Shown one piece after another: positions 43,285 through 49,984 of a DNA stretch of 64,000 nucleotides. Source of the stretch: a virus; IMG/VR virus record IMGVR_UViG_3300020578_000058, positions 1 to 64,000 of that record. One strand, given 5' to 3'. The translations under genes and the position numbers were made by a program. Numbering within the stretch: position 1 is the stretch's first letter; each line of letters starts with the position of its first letter. The notes beneath the pieces are model-generated. The model ran no database searches and was not told the origin of the DNA. It saw only the letters and a program-made list of their open reading frames with translations.

Positions 43285-43671
43285 ATGCCCATCTACGGCT
43301 ACAACTGCCCCGCGTGCGGGCACCAGTTCGACCGCAGGCTCCCCATCGCGCAATACGACGAGCCGCAGTCGTGCCCCGAGTGCGGAGCCCAAGCCAAGAA
43401 GCAAGTTTCCTTGCCCATGTTCAACCTCGTCGGAGATGACTGGCCGGGCAAAGCCAACCGCATCAACTCTCAAATGGCCGAGAAGAACAAGCGGCTCTCG
43501 GCCCGTCAGGCGGCGAACCACGGCGCACCGGCACGCCTCGTTCCCAATGTGGAAGGCGAGCGCACCGAGTCGTGGTCCGACGCTGCGAAGTTGGCGAAGG
43601 ACAAGGGCAAGGACGCGAGCGGCTACGAGCGCATGGCCGCAACGGAGAAGGTCAAGCCTTCGACCTCGTGA
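43285..43671 (+). CDS. FmdB-type zinc-ribbon protein (paralogue A)
   Basis: 128 residues from ATG 43285. The first 40 residues are an FmdB-like ribbon: Cys8-x-x-Cys11 ('YNCPACGHQFD') and Cys30-x-x-Cys33 ('CPECG'). The rest is helical and basic. FmdB-like ribbons are frequent in phages and bacteria as putative regulators. A second copy with the same layout is at 58547-59038. Confidence 0.75.
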   Translation: MPIYGYNCPACGHQFDRRLPIAQYDEPQSCPECGAQAKKQVSLPMFNLVGDDWPGKANRINSQMAEKNKRLSARQAANHGAPARLVPNVEGERTESWSDAAKLAKDKGKDASGYERMAATEKVKPSTS

Positions 43672-43721
43672 GGTGCGTTAGGCTATCTATCCGCCGCGAG
43701 GGGGCACGGAGGTAGCCCCGC

Positions 43722-44429
43722 GTGGAACCCTGTCCCCTGCTCATTGAGCGCAAACCGGGAGTGGTGAGCCTTGCCGTCCGCACGACGGCGGGTGTGCAGT
43801 CCTACTCCTTTGGGGCGGCGTTGTCCCTCGACGCGGCCTTCTCGGGCGTTACCGCCATGTTTGAGGTGCCTGCGAATGGCTCTTTCTCGTCGCCCACCCT
43901 CCGCAAGTCACGGGTGAACGCGGTGCAGGAGAGCAACCGGGGGCTGACCCGCGTGCAGTTCGCCCCGGTGGACTACGCCTCGGCCACTATCCCCGGCGAC
44001 ACCTACACGACCTTCTTGCGGGTGCGAGAGCGGAACTCTGCGGGCACGCTGCTCGCGGCAGGCCCCATTCTTGTGGTGCCTCCCGGCGACTTCTTCTGGA
44101 CGAACCGGCGCAGCCTCGTGCTCAATGGCACAGCACCGGACGTGTCGGGCGCGGGCGCGAACAACTACCCGCCGCCGGGGGCCATGCGGTTCGTGCTGCC
44201 ACAGTTCGCGGACCAACTGCAAATCATGAACACGGGCGCAGTCAACACCCTGTATGTGTCCTTCGGTCAGGGGTTGCAGGAAACGCCCATTCCACCTACG
44301 GGTGCGGGCGCCCCCGTGGTTTCGGTCCCGTTTTGGCAAGCCGGTGCTTCGGAACTGTTCGTGCGAGCCCAAGGTGGCACCACCCCGTTCACCGTCATTG
44401 CGGCGGTCGTGAATGGCCTGCACGCTTGA
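43722..44429 (+). CDS. Probable virion structural protein
   Basis: 235 residues from the GTG at 43722. Beta-rich and Pro/Gly-rich, with 'SLDAAFSGVTAMFEVPANGSF', 'YTTFLRVRERNSAGTLLAAGPI' (22 residues around 105-126) and a C-terminal half resembling a jelly-roll ('PQFADQLQIMNTGAVNTLYV'). No known family recognised. Likely tail or decoration protein. Confidence 0.5.
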   Translation: MEPCPLLIERKPGVVSLAVRTTAGVQSYSFGAALSLDAAFSGVTAMFEVPANGSFSSPTLRKSRVNAVQESNRGLTRVQFAPVDYASATIPGDTYTTFLRVRERNSAGTLLAAGPILVVPPGDFFWTNRRSLVLNGTAPDVSGAGANNYPPPGAMRFVLPQFADQLQIMNTGAVNTLYVSFGQGLQETPIPPTGAGAPVVSVPFWQAGASELFVRAQGGTTPFTVIAAVVNGLHA

Positions 44430-44445
44430 CCTCCCCTCCCGGTAG

Positions 44446-44455
44446 TCCGTCAATA
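44446..44455 (+). promoter_or_regulatory. TCCGTCAATA element, second copy
   Basis: Ten bases identical to 29102-29111, here 55 bases before the next start. Both copies precede isolated, terminator-bounded virion genes. Confidence 0.3.
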
Positions 44456-44509
44456 CAGGGCCGCTTGTAGGAAGCCTCCCCTCACCCTTCTTCTTCGGAG
44501 AACACCCCC

Positions 44510-45157
44510 ATGCCGTTCATTGCCATGCGCCGCACGGACATCCCCAACGGTGTCCTGCAAGTCCTCGACCTCGTTCCGAACACCTCCCTTCGGAACCAAA
44601 TCTACGACCCCATCGGTCAGACCAAGTACATCAACCGCTTCTCCACGGACACGGTTGCGGCCCTGTCCGCGAACGCGACGGTTGCCGAGTACTCGGGCCT
44701 CGCCGCCTACCTGCTCGACCATGTGACGGACGCCGGAACCGCCGTGACCATCACCGTCACCGTGGCGAACGCGACGGCGGTTGCTATCGAGGCACTTCTC
44801 GACGCGGGTAGCGCGGTCACCGTCGCGGCGGTGAACGCGGCCCTTATCGCGGCGGGCGCGGGCGCGGGCACGGGGCTGGCGACGGCTCCCTCTGACGGTG
44901 CCATTGCCGACATCCTGCAAATCCTCGCGGGTGGGCAGTATGTTCTTCCGGCAGGCAGCGTGGTCGGCAACGAGGCCGCTCCTGCGGGCCTCGGCTCCTT
45001 CACGAGTGGTGTCTACCTCTCGACCTACGACACGGGCGCGTTCCAAATCTCCCTCGGGAGCGGGCAACTCTCCGTGTTCACCTCGTCCGCGTTCGACTAC
45101 CTCGGCACGACCGGCGCGGCCCTCGCCGTCTACAACGACGACGGCACGCTCGCCTAA
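44510..45157 (+). CDS. Virion protein, probably abundant
   Basis: 215 residues from ATG 44510. The N terminus 'MPFIAMRRTDIPNGVLQVLDL' (21 residues) contains the capsid-type phrase Pro-Asn-Gly-Val-Leu-Gln-Val-Leu-Asp-Leu; the centre is Ala/Val/Thr-rich; the C terminus has 'LPAGSVVGNEAAPAGLGSF' and 'AFDYLGTTGAALAVYNDDG'. It stands alone between a promoter-like element and a hairpin terminator, which suggests high expression. A head or tail tube-like protein is possible; no family assigned. Confidence 0.5.
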   Translation: MPFIAMRRTDIPNGVLQVLDLVPNTSLRNQIYDPIGQTKYINRFSTDTVAALSANATVAEYSGLAAYLLDHVTDAGTAVTITVTVANATAVAIEALLDAGSAVTVAAVNAALIAAGAGAGTGLATAPSDGAIADILQILAGGQYVLPAGSVVGNEAAPAGLGSFTSGVYLSTYDTGAFQISLGSGQLSVFTSSAFDYLGTTGAALAVYNDDGTLA

Positions 45158-45195
45158 CCAGCGAGCCTCCCCGCTTGGGGTTGAGGGGCTTCCTC

Positions 45196-45234
45196 GGGCC
45201 TCGGCGGGTAGCGTGAAGCGACCCGCCGAGGCCC
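45196..45234. terminator. Perfect 14-bp hairpin, probable terminator
   Basis: GGGCCTCGGCGGGT (45196-45209) pairs perfectly with ACCCGCCGAGGCCC (45221-45234), loop 11 bases. The following GACTTCTTT is a weak T-tract, so termination on the plus strand is likely but not certain. The loop contains a promoter-like TAGCGT (45209-45214). Confidence 0.7.
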
Positions 45235-45262
45235 GACTTCTTTACCAAGGTGCCCGCACTTC

Positions 45263-45523
45263 ATGGAACCCATGTACCGCACAACCGACCTCTACTACGC
45301 CGCCTACTTGAAAGTGGCGGGCGTGTCCTTTCAAGGGACCGAGCGCGAGGGCGGGCGCGTGTTCTTCTTGTTTGACGACCAAGGCCCGCTCGTCATGCGC
45401 GACTTGCGGAACGCCTACTTCACCGACACGGCGAAAGTCGCCCCGCTCATGTTCGTGCAAGCCATCAAGACCATGAAGGCGCTGACCTTCAATGACCGTG
45501 GCGAACGGCCCCCTTCTACTTGA
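45263..45523 (+). CDS. DUF5659-like small protein
   Basis: 86 residues. 'YRTTDLYYAAYLKVAGVSFQG', 'GRVFFLFDDQGPL' and 'MRDLRNAYFTDTAKVAPLMFVQAIKTMK' match the DUF5659 pattern of phage and bacterial proteins (Thr-Asp-Leu...Ala-Ala-Tyr-Leu, a Phe-x-Phe strand and a long helix). Function unknown. Its stop codon lies in a short tandem repeat. Confidence 0.65.
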   Translation: MEPMYRTTDLYYAAYLKVAGVSFQGTEREGGRVFFLFDDQGPLVMRDLRNAYFTDTAKVAPLMFVQAIKTMKALTFNDRGERPPST

Positions 45524-45557
45524 CCCGCCCTCTACTTGACCCGCCCTACTTGACCCG
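45516..45557. repeat. Three near-perfect tandem repeats CTACTTGACCCG(CCCT)
   Basis: Copies begin at 45516, 45532 and 45546. Each carries TTGA, so the first supplies the stop of the 45263 gene. The array ends just before the GAAGGAG ribosome site of the next gene. Confidence 0.85.
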
Positions 45558-45569
45558 AAGGAGCACTCC

Positions 45570-46466
45570 ATGAGCGTCGTCTACCAACAGGGGCAGGTGC
45601 TTGGGCGTGGGGACTTGGACATCTACCTCACGAACTCGGCGGGCAACCCCGCGAACGCCTACACCATCACCTACGCCGTCTACTATGTGGACCCGACCTC
45701 GTGTGTAGAGGTTCTCATTGGGCCACCTGACCGGACGCCCGTGAACCCGGCGGTGGGTGAATACTACGCAGCCCTGCAAGTTCCTGCGGGAGCCGCACCG
45801 GGGACATACCGTATTCGGTGGTTGTTCCAAGAGACGGCGGCCACTCCGCAAGCAGGAGCGGTGCAGGAGTTCGGTGTCGTTTCTTCGCAGGTGCAGACGA
45901 GCACGAACACCATGACAGGCTGCATGGCTGACCTCGTGCGGAAGATGCGGGTCATGACCCGCGACAACAACCCCGACCGCAACTACCGCTTCCGACCCCC
46001 CGAGGGTGAGGGCACCATCGGGTGCTACAACCAAGTGTTCGGCTATGTGTGGACGGACGAGGAGTTCGCAGACTACCTCACCATCGCTCTCGACAAGTGG
46101 AACCTCCACCCGCCCGAGACGGAAGAACTGCGGACGGTGGACATGGTGTGCTCGCAGAAGCCCGCGTGGCGTGCGGCTCTCCTGTGGGGGGCCTTGGTGA
46201 ACGCCGCACAGGCGCTTGCTTACAACTGGACTGTGAACGAGTTCTCGTATTCCATTGGCGGCATCTCCCTCGACATTCAGCGCACCTCGTCCTACATGGA
46301 CTTGAAGCGAAATGCCGAGGAACAATGGGACAAAATGACGGAAGCCAAGGCACGCACGACAAAGTTCTTGCGCGGCTTGCAGCAGCCCCGCTTCGGACGC
46401 GGCGTGCGTAGTGCCTTCGGCCCTTATGTCGGAAAGGGGGTTTTGTCGCCCCGTAACTTCGTGTAG
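45570..46466 (+). CDS. Conserved head-tail virion protein
   Basis: 298 residues; ATG 45570 with GAAGGAG upstream. Residues 1-95 are Ig-like ('DLDIYLTNSAGNPANAYTIT', 'PAGAAPGTYRIRWLFQET'). The rest contains 'LVRKMRVMTRDNNPDRNYRFRPP' (23 residues near 125-147; key motif Asn-Pro-Asp-Arg-Asn-Tyr-Arg) and 'WTDEEFADYLTIALDKWNLHPP', which I associate with neck or connector-type proteins in other large phages. Function unproven. The gene ends in GTAG followed by T6. Confidence 0.6.
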   Translation: MSVVYQQGQVLGRGDLDIYLTNSAGNPANAYTITYAVYYVDPTSCVEVLIGPPDRTPVNPAVGEYYAALQVPAGAAPGTYRIRWLFQETAATPQAGAVQEFGVVSSQVQTSTNTMTGCMADLVRKMRVMTRDNNPDRNYRFRPPEGEGTIGCYNQVFGYVWTDEEFADYLTIALDKWNLHPPETEELRTVDMVCSQKPAWRAALLWGALVNAAQALAYNWTVNEFSYSIGGISLDIQRTSSYMDLKRNAEEQWDKMTEAKARTTKFLRGLQQPRFGRGVRSAFGPYVGKGVLSPRNFV

Positions 46467-46519
46467 TTTTTTAGCCTCTACATCGGGAACGGGGTATGGG
46501 TTGTTGGAGGCTCTCCGAC

Positions 46520-46579
46520 ATGCCGACCACCTGTCCCAACTGCTCTCGTGAGTTCAAGGGTTCTCGGGTAGACGGATAG
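46520..46579 (+). CDS. 19-residue micro-ORF with CPNC
   Basis: ATG 46520 with GGAGG nine bases upstream, reading Met-Pro-Thr-Thr-Cys-Pro-Asn-Cys then a short basic tail, stop at 46577-46579. It looks like one half of a zinc ribbon and ends ten bases before the thioredoxin start. It could be a leader peptide, a remnant or chance. Confidence 0.3.
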   Translation: MPTTCPNCSREFKGSRVDG

Positions 46580-46588
46580 AGGCAGACC

Positions 46589-46945
46589 GTGGCGACAGGA
46601 ACCGCAACCAAAGAACTCCGCAAGGTCGTCCGTGAGGCAAAGGCCCACGGCGTACCTGTCCTCGTGGACTTTTGGGCTCCGTGGTGCGGGCCGTGTCGTG
46701 CGCTCGCCCCCCACTTGGAAGTTCTTGCCCGCGAGCACGGTGACCGGCTTCTCATCTTGAAGGTGGACATTGAAGCCCACCCCGATGCCGCCACCACCTA
46801 CGAGGTGCGGGCACTCCCGACGCTCGTGTTGTTCCGCGACGGGAAGGAGGCCAAGCGCCATGTCGGGGCTGCGAACCTCGCACTCCTGCAAGACCTCGTG
46901 GCCCCTCCCGCTCCTACCCCCCCTGCTCCTACCCCCGCATCGTAG
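46589..46945 (+). CDS. Thioredoxin
   Basis: 118 residues from the GTG at 46589. 'VDFWAPWCGPCRAL' (26-39) with Cys33 and Cys36, and the cis-Pro in 'ALPTLVLF' (about 75-82), are the marks of thioredoxin. Length matches except for a Pro/Ala tail. It may reduce ribonucleotide reductase or assist a polymerase. It overlaps the convergent kinase gene by 17 bp. Confidence 0.93.
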   Translation: MATGTATKELRKVVREAKAHGVPVLVDFWAPWCGPCRALAPHLEVLAREHGDRLLILKVDIEAHPDAATTYEVRALPTLVLFRDGKEAKRHVGAANLALLQDLVAPPAPTPPAPTPAS

Positions 46946-47423
46946 CGGTAGGGGGGGTGGTGACCCGCGTGACGCGGGCGAACCCCTCGCGCACATGGGG
47001 CGGGAAGCGGCTCAACTTGTCGGCCATGCCTCGCACCGTCTCCTCGGGCACCTGTCTGTCGGGCGTGCGGGCCGCGTTGCGGGCCAAGCACACCGCGAGC
47101 GGGGTGTCGAGCCACACAACCTCGACGGGCTTGTTCATGCTGCGGGCGAGCGTGACGAACTCGGCCCGCGCCTTGTCTCCGCAGAGGGTCGCGTCGAAGT
47201 ACACCGCGCCCTGCTCCCCGTGGGAGCCGAGCCAAGTGCTCTTGCCCGCGCCGGGGATGCCGACCATGAGCACGAGCCGCTCGGCGTCGGGCAGCACCGC
47301 CCGAAGGTGTGCGCGGGCCATGTCCCACGCGCGGGCCACGCGGGGGACAGACCACTCGTACTGCCCCGCCTCGTTCACGAGGTGGGCGTCGGGGGACACG
47401 ACGGTGACGGGGGATTTGCCCAT
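46929..47423 (-). CDS. P-loop kinase, polynucleotide-kinase-like
   Basis: 164 residues from the ATG at 47423; the GTG at 47474 would add 17 residues with codons unlike the rest of the genome, so the shorter form is preferred. 'VVSPDAHLVNEAGQYEWSVPR' opening and P-loop 'GIPGAGKST' at 55-63 resemble the kinase part of T4 PseT-like enzymes. A lid-type 'LARNAARTPDRQVPEE' follows. Substrate (nucleic acid 5' end or small molecule) cannot be told. Last gene of the six-gene minus-strand operon. Confidence 0.7.
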   Translation of the reverse strand: MGKSPVTVVSPDAHLVNEAGQYEWSVPRVARAWDMARAHLRAVLPDAERLVLMVGIPGAGKSTWLGSHGEQGAVYFDATLCGDKARAEFVTLARSMNKPVEVVWLDTPLAVCLARNAARTPDRQVPEETVRGMADKLSRFPPHVREGFARVTRVTTPPTATMRG

Positions 47424-47466
47424 ACTCGGAGTACGCACGAACACCTCTCCGCGAAAGCCTCTTGGT

Positions 47467-47643
47467 TCATCCACGCCCTGTTCCGGCTTCGTGTTCGGGA
47501 ACGGTGAGGTCGTGAACCCTGTCGGACCAGCGGCGCAGCCCGACTTGGAACAGAAGTTCTGAAAGCGGGTGCGCCACGAGGTTGTGCAGCGACCACTGGA
47601 ACCGCTCGGGCAACTTGCCGAGCAAGTGGGGCAAGCGGTTCAC
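47467..47643 (-). CDS. 58-residue protein with HNLVAHPLSELLFQVG motif
   Basis: GTG 47643 overlaps the upstream stop (GTGA); stop at 47467-47469. 'WSLHNLVAHPLSELLFQVGL' and 'RVHDLTVP' form one amphipathic helix plus a tail. I recall very similar short proteins in other phages and bacteria, function unknown. Confidence 0.65.
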   Translation of the reverse strand: MNRLPHLLGKLPERFQWSLHNLVAHPLSELLFQVGLRRWSDRVHDLTVPEHEAGTGRG

Positions 47644-48047
47644 GGCTCGTCCTGCTCTTGGCGACGGGGTGACAAGTGCTCACGGGACTTCATGGCGTCC
47701 ACGAACGCGCACCACATAGCCCGAGCCGCAGCCTCGACCGTGGGCAGCACCTCCTCAACCTCCTCGCGCTTTATCGAGTAGATGGTGGCTCGGAGCCAAC
47801 GCCCGTCACCCGCCTCGCCCCCCACATCGAACTCCACCGACCCGTCGAACTTGTCTCCCGTCGAAGGGTGTCGAAAGTCCGCGTAGGCGTTCACATGCAC
47901 GCTCGGCGGCTTGTCGTTGCACGCGCAGTCGGGTGCGCCCACGAGCCGTGCCATGCCAAAGCAGCGCGTTCCTTCGGGCTTGGTGCGGTCGGTGTACTCC
48001 TTCCCCCCGAGCCGGATGAGCAGGTCACAGGTTTCCTCGTGGGTCAT
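47640..48047 (-). CDS. Hypothetical accessory protein
   Basis: 135 residues from ATG 48047 (GAGG upstream; ATGA overlap with the preceding gene). 'EETCDLLIRLGGKEYTDR' is a helix; the middle has two Cys ('DCACND') and beta strands; the end is helical and charged. No family recognised. Confidence 0.55.
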   Translation of the reverse strand: MTHEETCDLLIRLGGKEYTDRTKPEGTRCFGMARLVGAPDCACNDKPPSVHVNAYADFRHPSTGDKFDGSVEFDVGGEAGDGRWLRATIYSIKREEVEEVLPTVEAAARAMWCAFVDAMKSREHLSPRRQEQDEP

Positions 48048-48202
48048 GTCATCCTCATGGTTCGCCGCAGGTACTCCACGGCCTGTTGCACACGCTCGTC
48101 GTCGGGCAATGCCTCGGAGGTCTGTTCGACCGCGAGGATGCAGTCGTAGAGGCGCACGCCTGTCAAGGCGCGAACCCGCACGGCGAGCGTCCGTGTTCTC
48201 AT
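48044..48202 (-). CDS. 52-residue hypothetical protein
   Basis: ATG 48202 has a perfect AAGGAGG site. The chain is a basic start ('RTRTLAVRVRAL') and one helix ('DERVQQAVEYLRRTMR'). Stop overlaps the next start as ATGA. Its excellent ribosome site and coupling make it a credible gene despite the size. Confidence 0.6.
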   Translation of the reverse strand: MRTRTLAVRVRALTGVRLYDCILAVEQTSEALPDDERVQQAVEYLRRTMRMT

Positions 48203-48223
48203 GCCTCCTTCTTACGCGGGCGG

Positions 48224-48730
48224 TCAAGACCACGACACCCCCCAGCCCTGTTGGGCGCAGGTGGAGAGCAAGTCCCGTACTTGCGATACGCAGCGCACCA
48301 CTCGCTCGTCCTCCACGGCCCCCATGAACACGCGCGGCCCCGTGGTGATAGCCGGAAGCCCGTCCTCACACACTCCCACGCGCACGGTGCGGGGGGCTTC
48401 GCCTCCTTCGGAGAGGTGGGGGACGCGCACACCCTCCTTTCCGAGCACGACCATGCACCGCTGCAAGAGGAACGGCAGGGCAGCGTGCTCAATGGAGCCG
48501 ACCAACCCGTGCTCGCTCTCGCCCTCAATGGCAAGGAGGTCGAACACCACCCGCGCCATAGCGTTGGTCATGTCCACGGGCGGCACGGCGTACTCGTCCG
48601 CCCACTCCTGCCCGTCCTCGCAGTAGCCGCACCGCTCCTCTGCGGTGCAGGTCAGCCCCATGCTCGGGGACGAGCATGGGCGGCGCACCGACTCGCACGG
48701 TGCGCCGGTCGCGGCGAAGGTGACGCTCAC
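48224..48730 (-). CDS. Hypothetical protein with Cys-x-x-Cys site
   Basis: 168 residues from the GTG in a GTGA overlap. 'CTAEERCGYCEDGQEW' near residue 27-42 may bind zinc. The remainder is mixed alpha/beta with a conserved-looking 'AITTGPRVFMGAVEDERVVR'. No family recognised. Confidence 0.5.
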   Translation of the reverse strand: MSVTFAATGAPCESVRRPCSSPSMGLTCTAEERCGYCEDGQEWADEYAVPPVDMTNAMARVVFDLLAIEGESEHGLVGSIEHAALPFLLQRCMVVLGKEGVRVPHLSEGGEAPRTVRVGVCEDGLPAITTGPRVFMGAVEDERVVRCVSQVRDLLSTCAQQGWGVSWS

Positions 48731-49050
48731 GCGCCCTCCACGCGGGCGCGGGCGGCGGCGAAGCCCGCCGCAATTTCGATGCGGGTGGGAGCGAACTCCA
48801 CCCCGCAGTCTTCCCACCGCTCCGCGATCAAGGACGCCGCAGCGTCCATCACCTCGTCGGAGGTGTTGCCGAGTGCTCGGGCCACACCACCGTTGTTGAA
48901 GTGGCCGAAAATGGCCTCCCCCACCGTCTCGTTGCTAAACTGGGACCACCCGCCGAAGGCGGTGGCGAGCGCGTCGAGGACGAGGCCCGCCGCCTCGGTG
49001 GCGGCGGCGGTGGGGGCGGCGGTGAGGGCGACGGTGGCGGGGGTGGTCAT
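48727..49050 (-). CDS. Hypothetical helical protein, first gene of operon
   Basis: 107 residues from ATG 49050, which has GGAG about seven bases upstream; the ATG at 49062 lacks a site. Ala-rich helices ('ALTAAPTAAATEAAGLVLDAL'; 21 residues) and 'ARALGNTSDEVMDAAASLIAERW'. No family recognised. It follows copy 3 of the conserved minus-strand promoter. Confidence 0.5.
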   Translation of the reverse strand: MTTPATVALTAAPTAAATEAAGLVLDALATAFGGWSQFSNETVGEAIFGHFNNGGVARALGNTSDEVMDAAASLIAERWEDCGVEFAPTRIEIAAGFAAARARVEGA

Positions 49051-49077
49051 TTGGGGCTCCATGTTGGGGTGACACAT

Positions 49078-49112
49078 GGGGTACGCTTGACCCGCTTATG
49101 GCGAAAGCCCCC
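49078..49112 (-). promoter_or_regulatory. Conserved minus-strand promoter, copy 3
   Basis: Minus strand: GGGGGCTTTCGC, an 8-base gap, then GGTCAAGCGTACCCC, same spacing as the other copies. The -10-like part ends 27 bases before the 49050 start. The -35-like part overlaps the first codons of the divergent dCMP deaminase gene. Confidence 0.6.
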
Positions 49113-49643
49113 ACGGGAGAGTTTTTCAGCGTGAACCCGAAGCACCTCGACCTTCGTATCCGTCAATGCCTCATTCTCGCGGAGGCAAGCAACTGCCCGC
49201 GCAGGAAGTTCGGGGCGTTACTCCTTGACCCGCTCCGCAATGTCGTGCTCGCGGACGGCTACAACGGTGCGCCTCGGGGTGGCTCGCACCTGTGCGGCAC
49301 CGACACCGTATGCGAGCGCGACCGGCTCGGAGTCGTGTCGGGGACACGCATGGAGGTCGGGTGCCACCATGCCGAAGCGAATGTCGTCTGCAACGCAGCG
49401 GCGAATGGCACACCTACTCGGGGGGCCGTGCTTGTGGTGACGGGCGAGCCGTGCCTCATGTGTGCCAAACTTCTTCACCACGCCGGGGTGTGTGAAGTCG
49501 TGGTCGTGCGGGGTGGCTACGCAGGCGGCACGGACGGCACCGACTACTTGGAGCGTCACGGGGTCAAGGTCACCTACCGTGAAGGCCCCCGCGACCCTCG
49601 GGCAAGTGGTCCCGGCGAGAGCGCGCCCTACGAAATGACTTGA
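49098..49643 (+). CDS. dCMP deaminase
   Basis: 181 residues. Zinc-deaminase motifs His91-Ala-Glu93 ('HHAEANV') and Pro118-Cys119-x-x-Cys122 ('PCLMCAKL'), plus the extra Cys region typical of dCMP deaminases ('LCGTDTVCERDRLG'), identify it. It converts dCMP to dUMP for thymidylate synthesis. It is the only plus-strand gene inside a minus-strand stretch. A promoter-like GGGTACGCT at 49079-49087 would give a very short leader. Confidence 0.9.
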   Translation: MAKAPTGEFFSVNPKHLDLRIRQCLILAEASNCPRRKFGALLLDPLRNVVLADGYNGAPRGGSHLCGTDTVCERDRLGVVSGTRMEVGCHHAEANVVCNAAANGTPTRGAVLVVTGEPCLMCAKLLHHAGVCEVVVVRGGYAGGTDGTDYLERHGVKVTYREGPRDPRASGPGESAPYEMT

Positions 49644-49646
49644 CCC

Positions 49647-49865
49647 TCACCGCTTCAAGAACGAGGCGGCAGCGGTGAACCCCTTCGCGGAGACGCGCGG
49701 TGGGTTGGACTTCGTGAGCCAGCCCTTGTCGAGCGCGCACTTGACATACGGGCTGCTTGTGTCCGCATCGAAGTCGAGCGCCAAGCCCCGCACGCAGCGG
49801 TCGGCCCACACCACGAGCAGGCTGCGGGTGTACTCCTCCACGAAGTCAGACTCGGCTTGCGTCAT
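49647..49865 (-). CDS. Small hypothetical protein
   Basis: 72 residues; ATG 49865 with AGGAG eight bases upstream. 'ALDKGWLTKSNPPRVSAKGFTAAASFLKR' (29 residues, 44-72; key Trp and Ser-Ala-Lys-Gly-Phe) resembles the end of a winged helix. A minus-strand TATAGA at 49911-49906 may be its -10. It is a single-gene minus-strand cassette. Confidence 0.5.
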   Translation of the reverse strand: MTQAESDFVEEYTRSLLVVWADRCVRGLALDFDADTSSPYVKCALDKGWLTKSNPPRVSAKGFTAAASFLKR

Positions 49866-49984
49866 GGGGTAGGCTCCTCAAAGGGCGGGCCGGTTCGTTG
49901 GCCGTTCTATACGGCACAGAGAGGTGGACGCCCTCGATCCGCCCCCCCGGTTTCTCTACCCGTCCCTTCAAGGAGACTTCACCC

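Noticed and set aside
47375-47683. 102-residue minus-strand frame
   Set aside because: It overlaps two better-supported genes (58-residue conserved protein and kinase) and lacks a ribosome site or recognisable pattern.
49863-49890. A fifth copy of the minus-strand promoter at GGGGTAGGC
   Set aside because: The -35-like half is missing, and the AGGAG there is the ribosome site of the 49865 gene.
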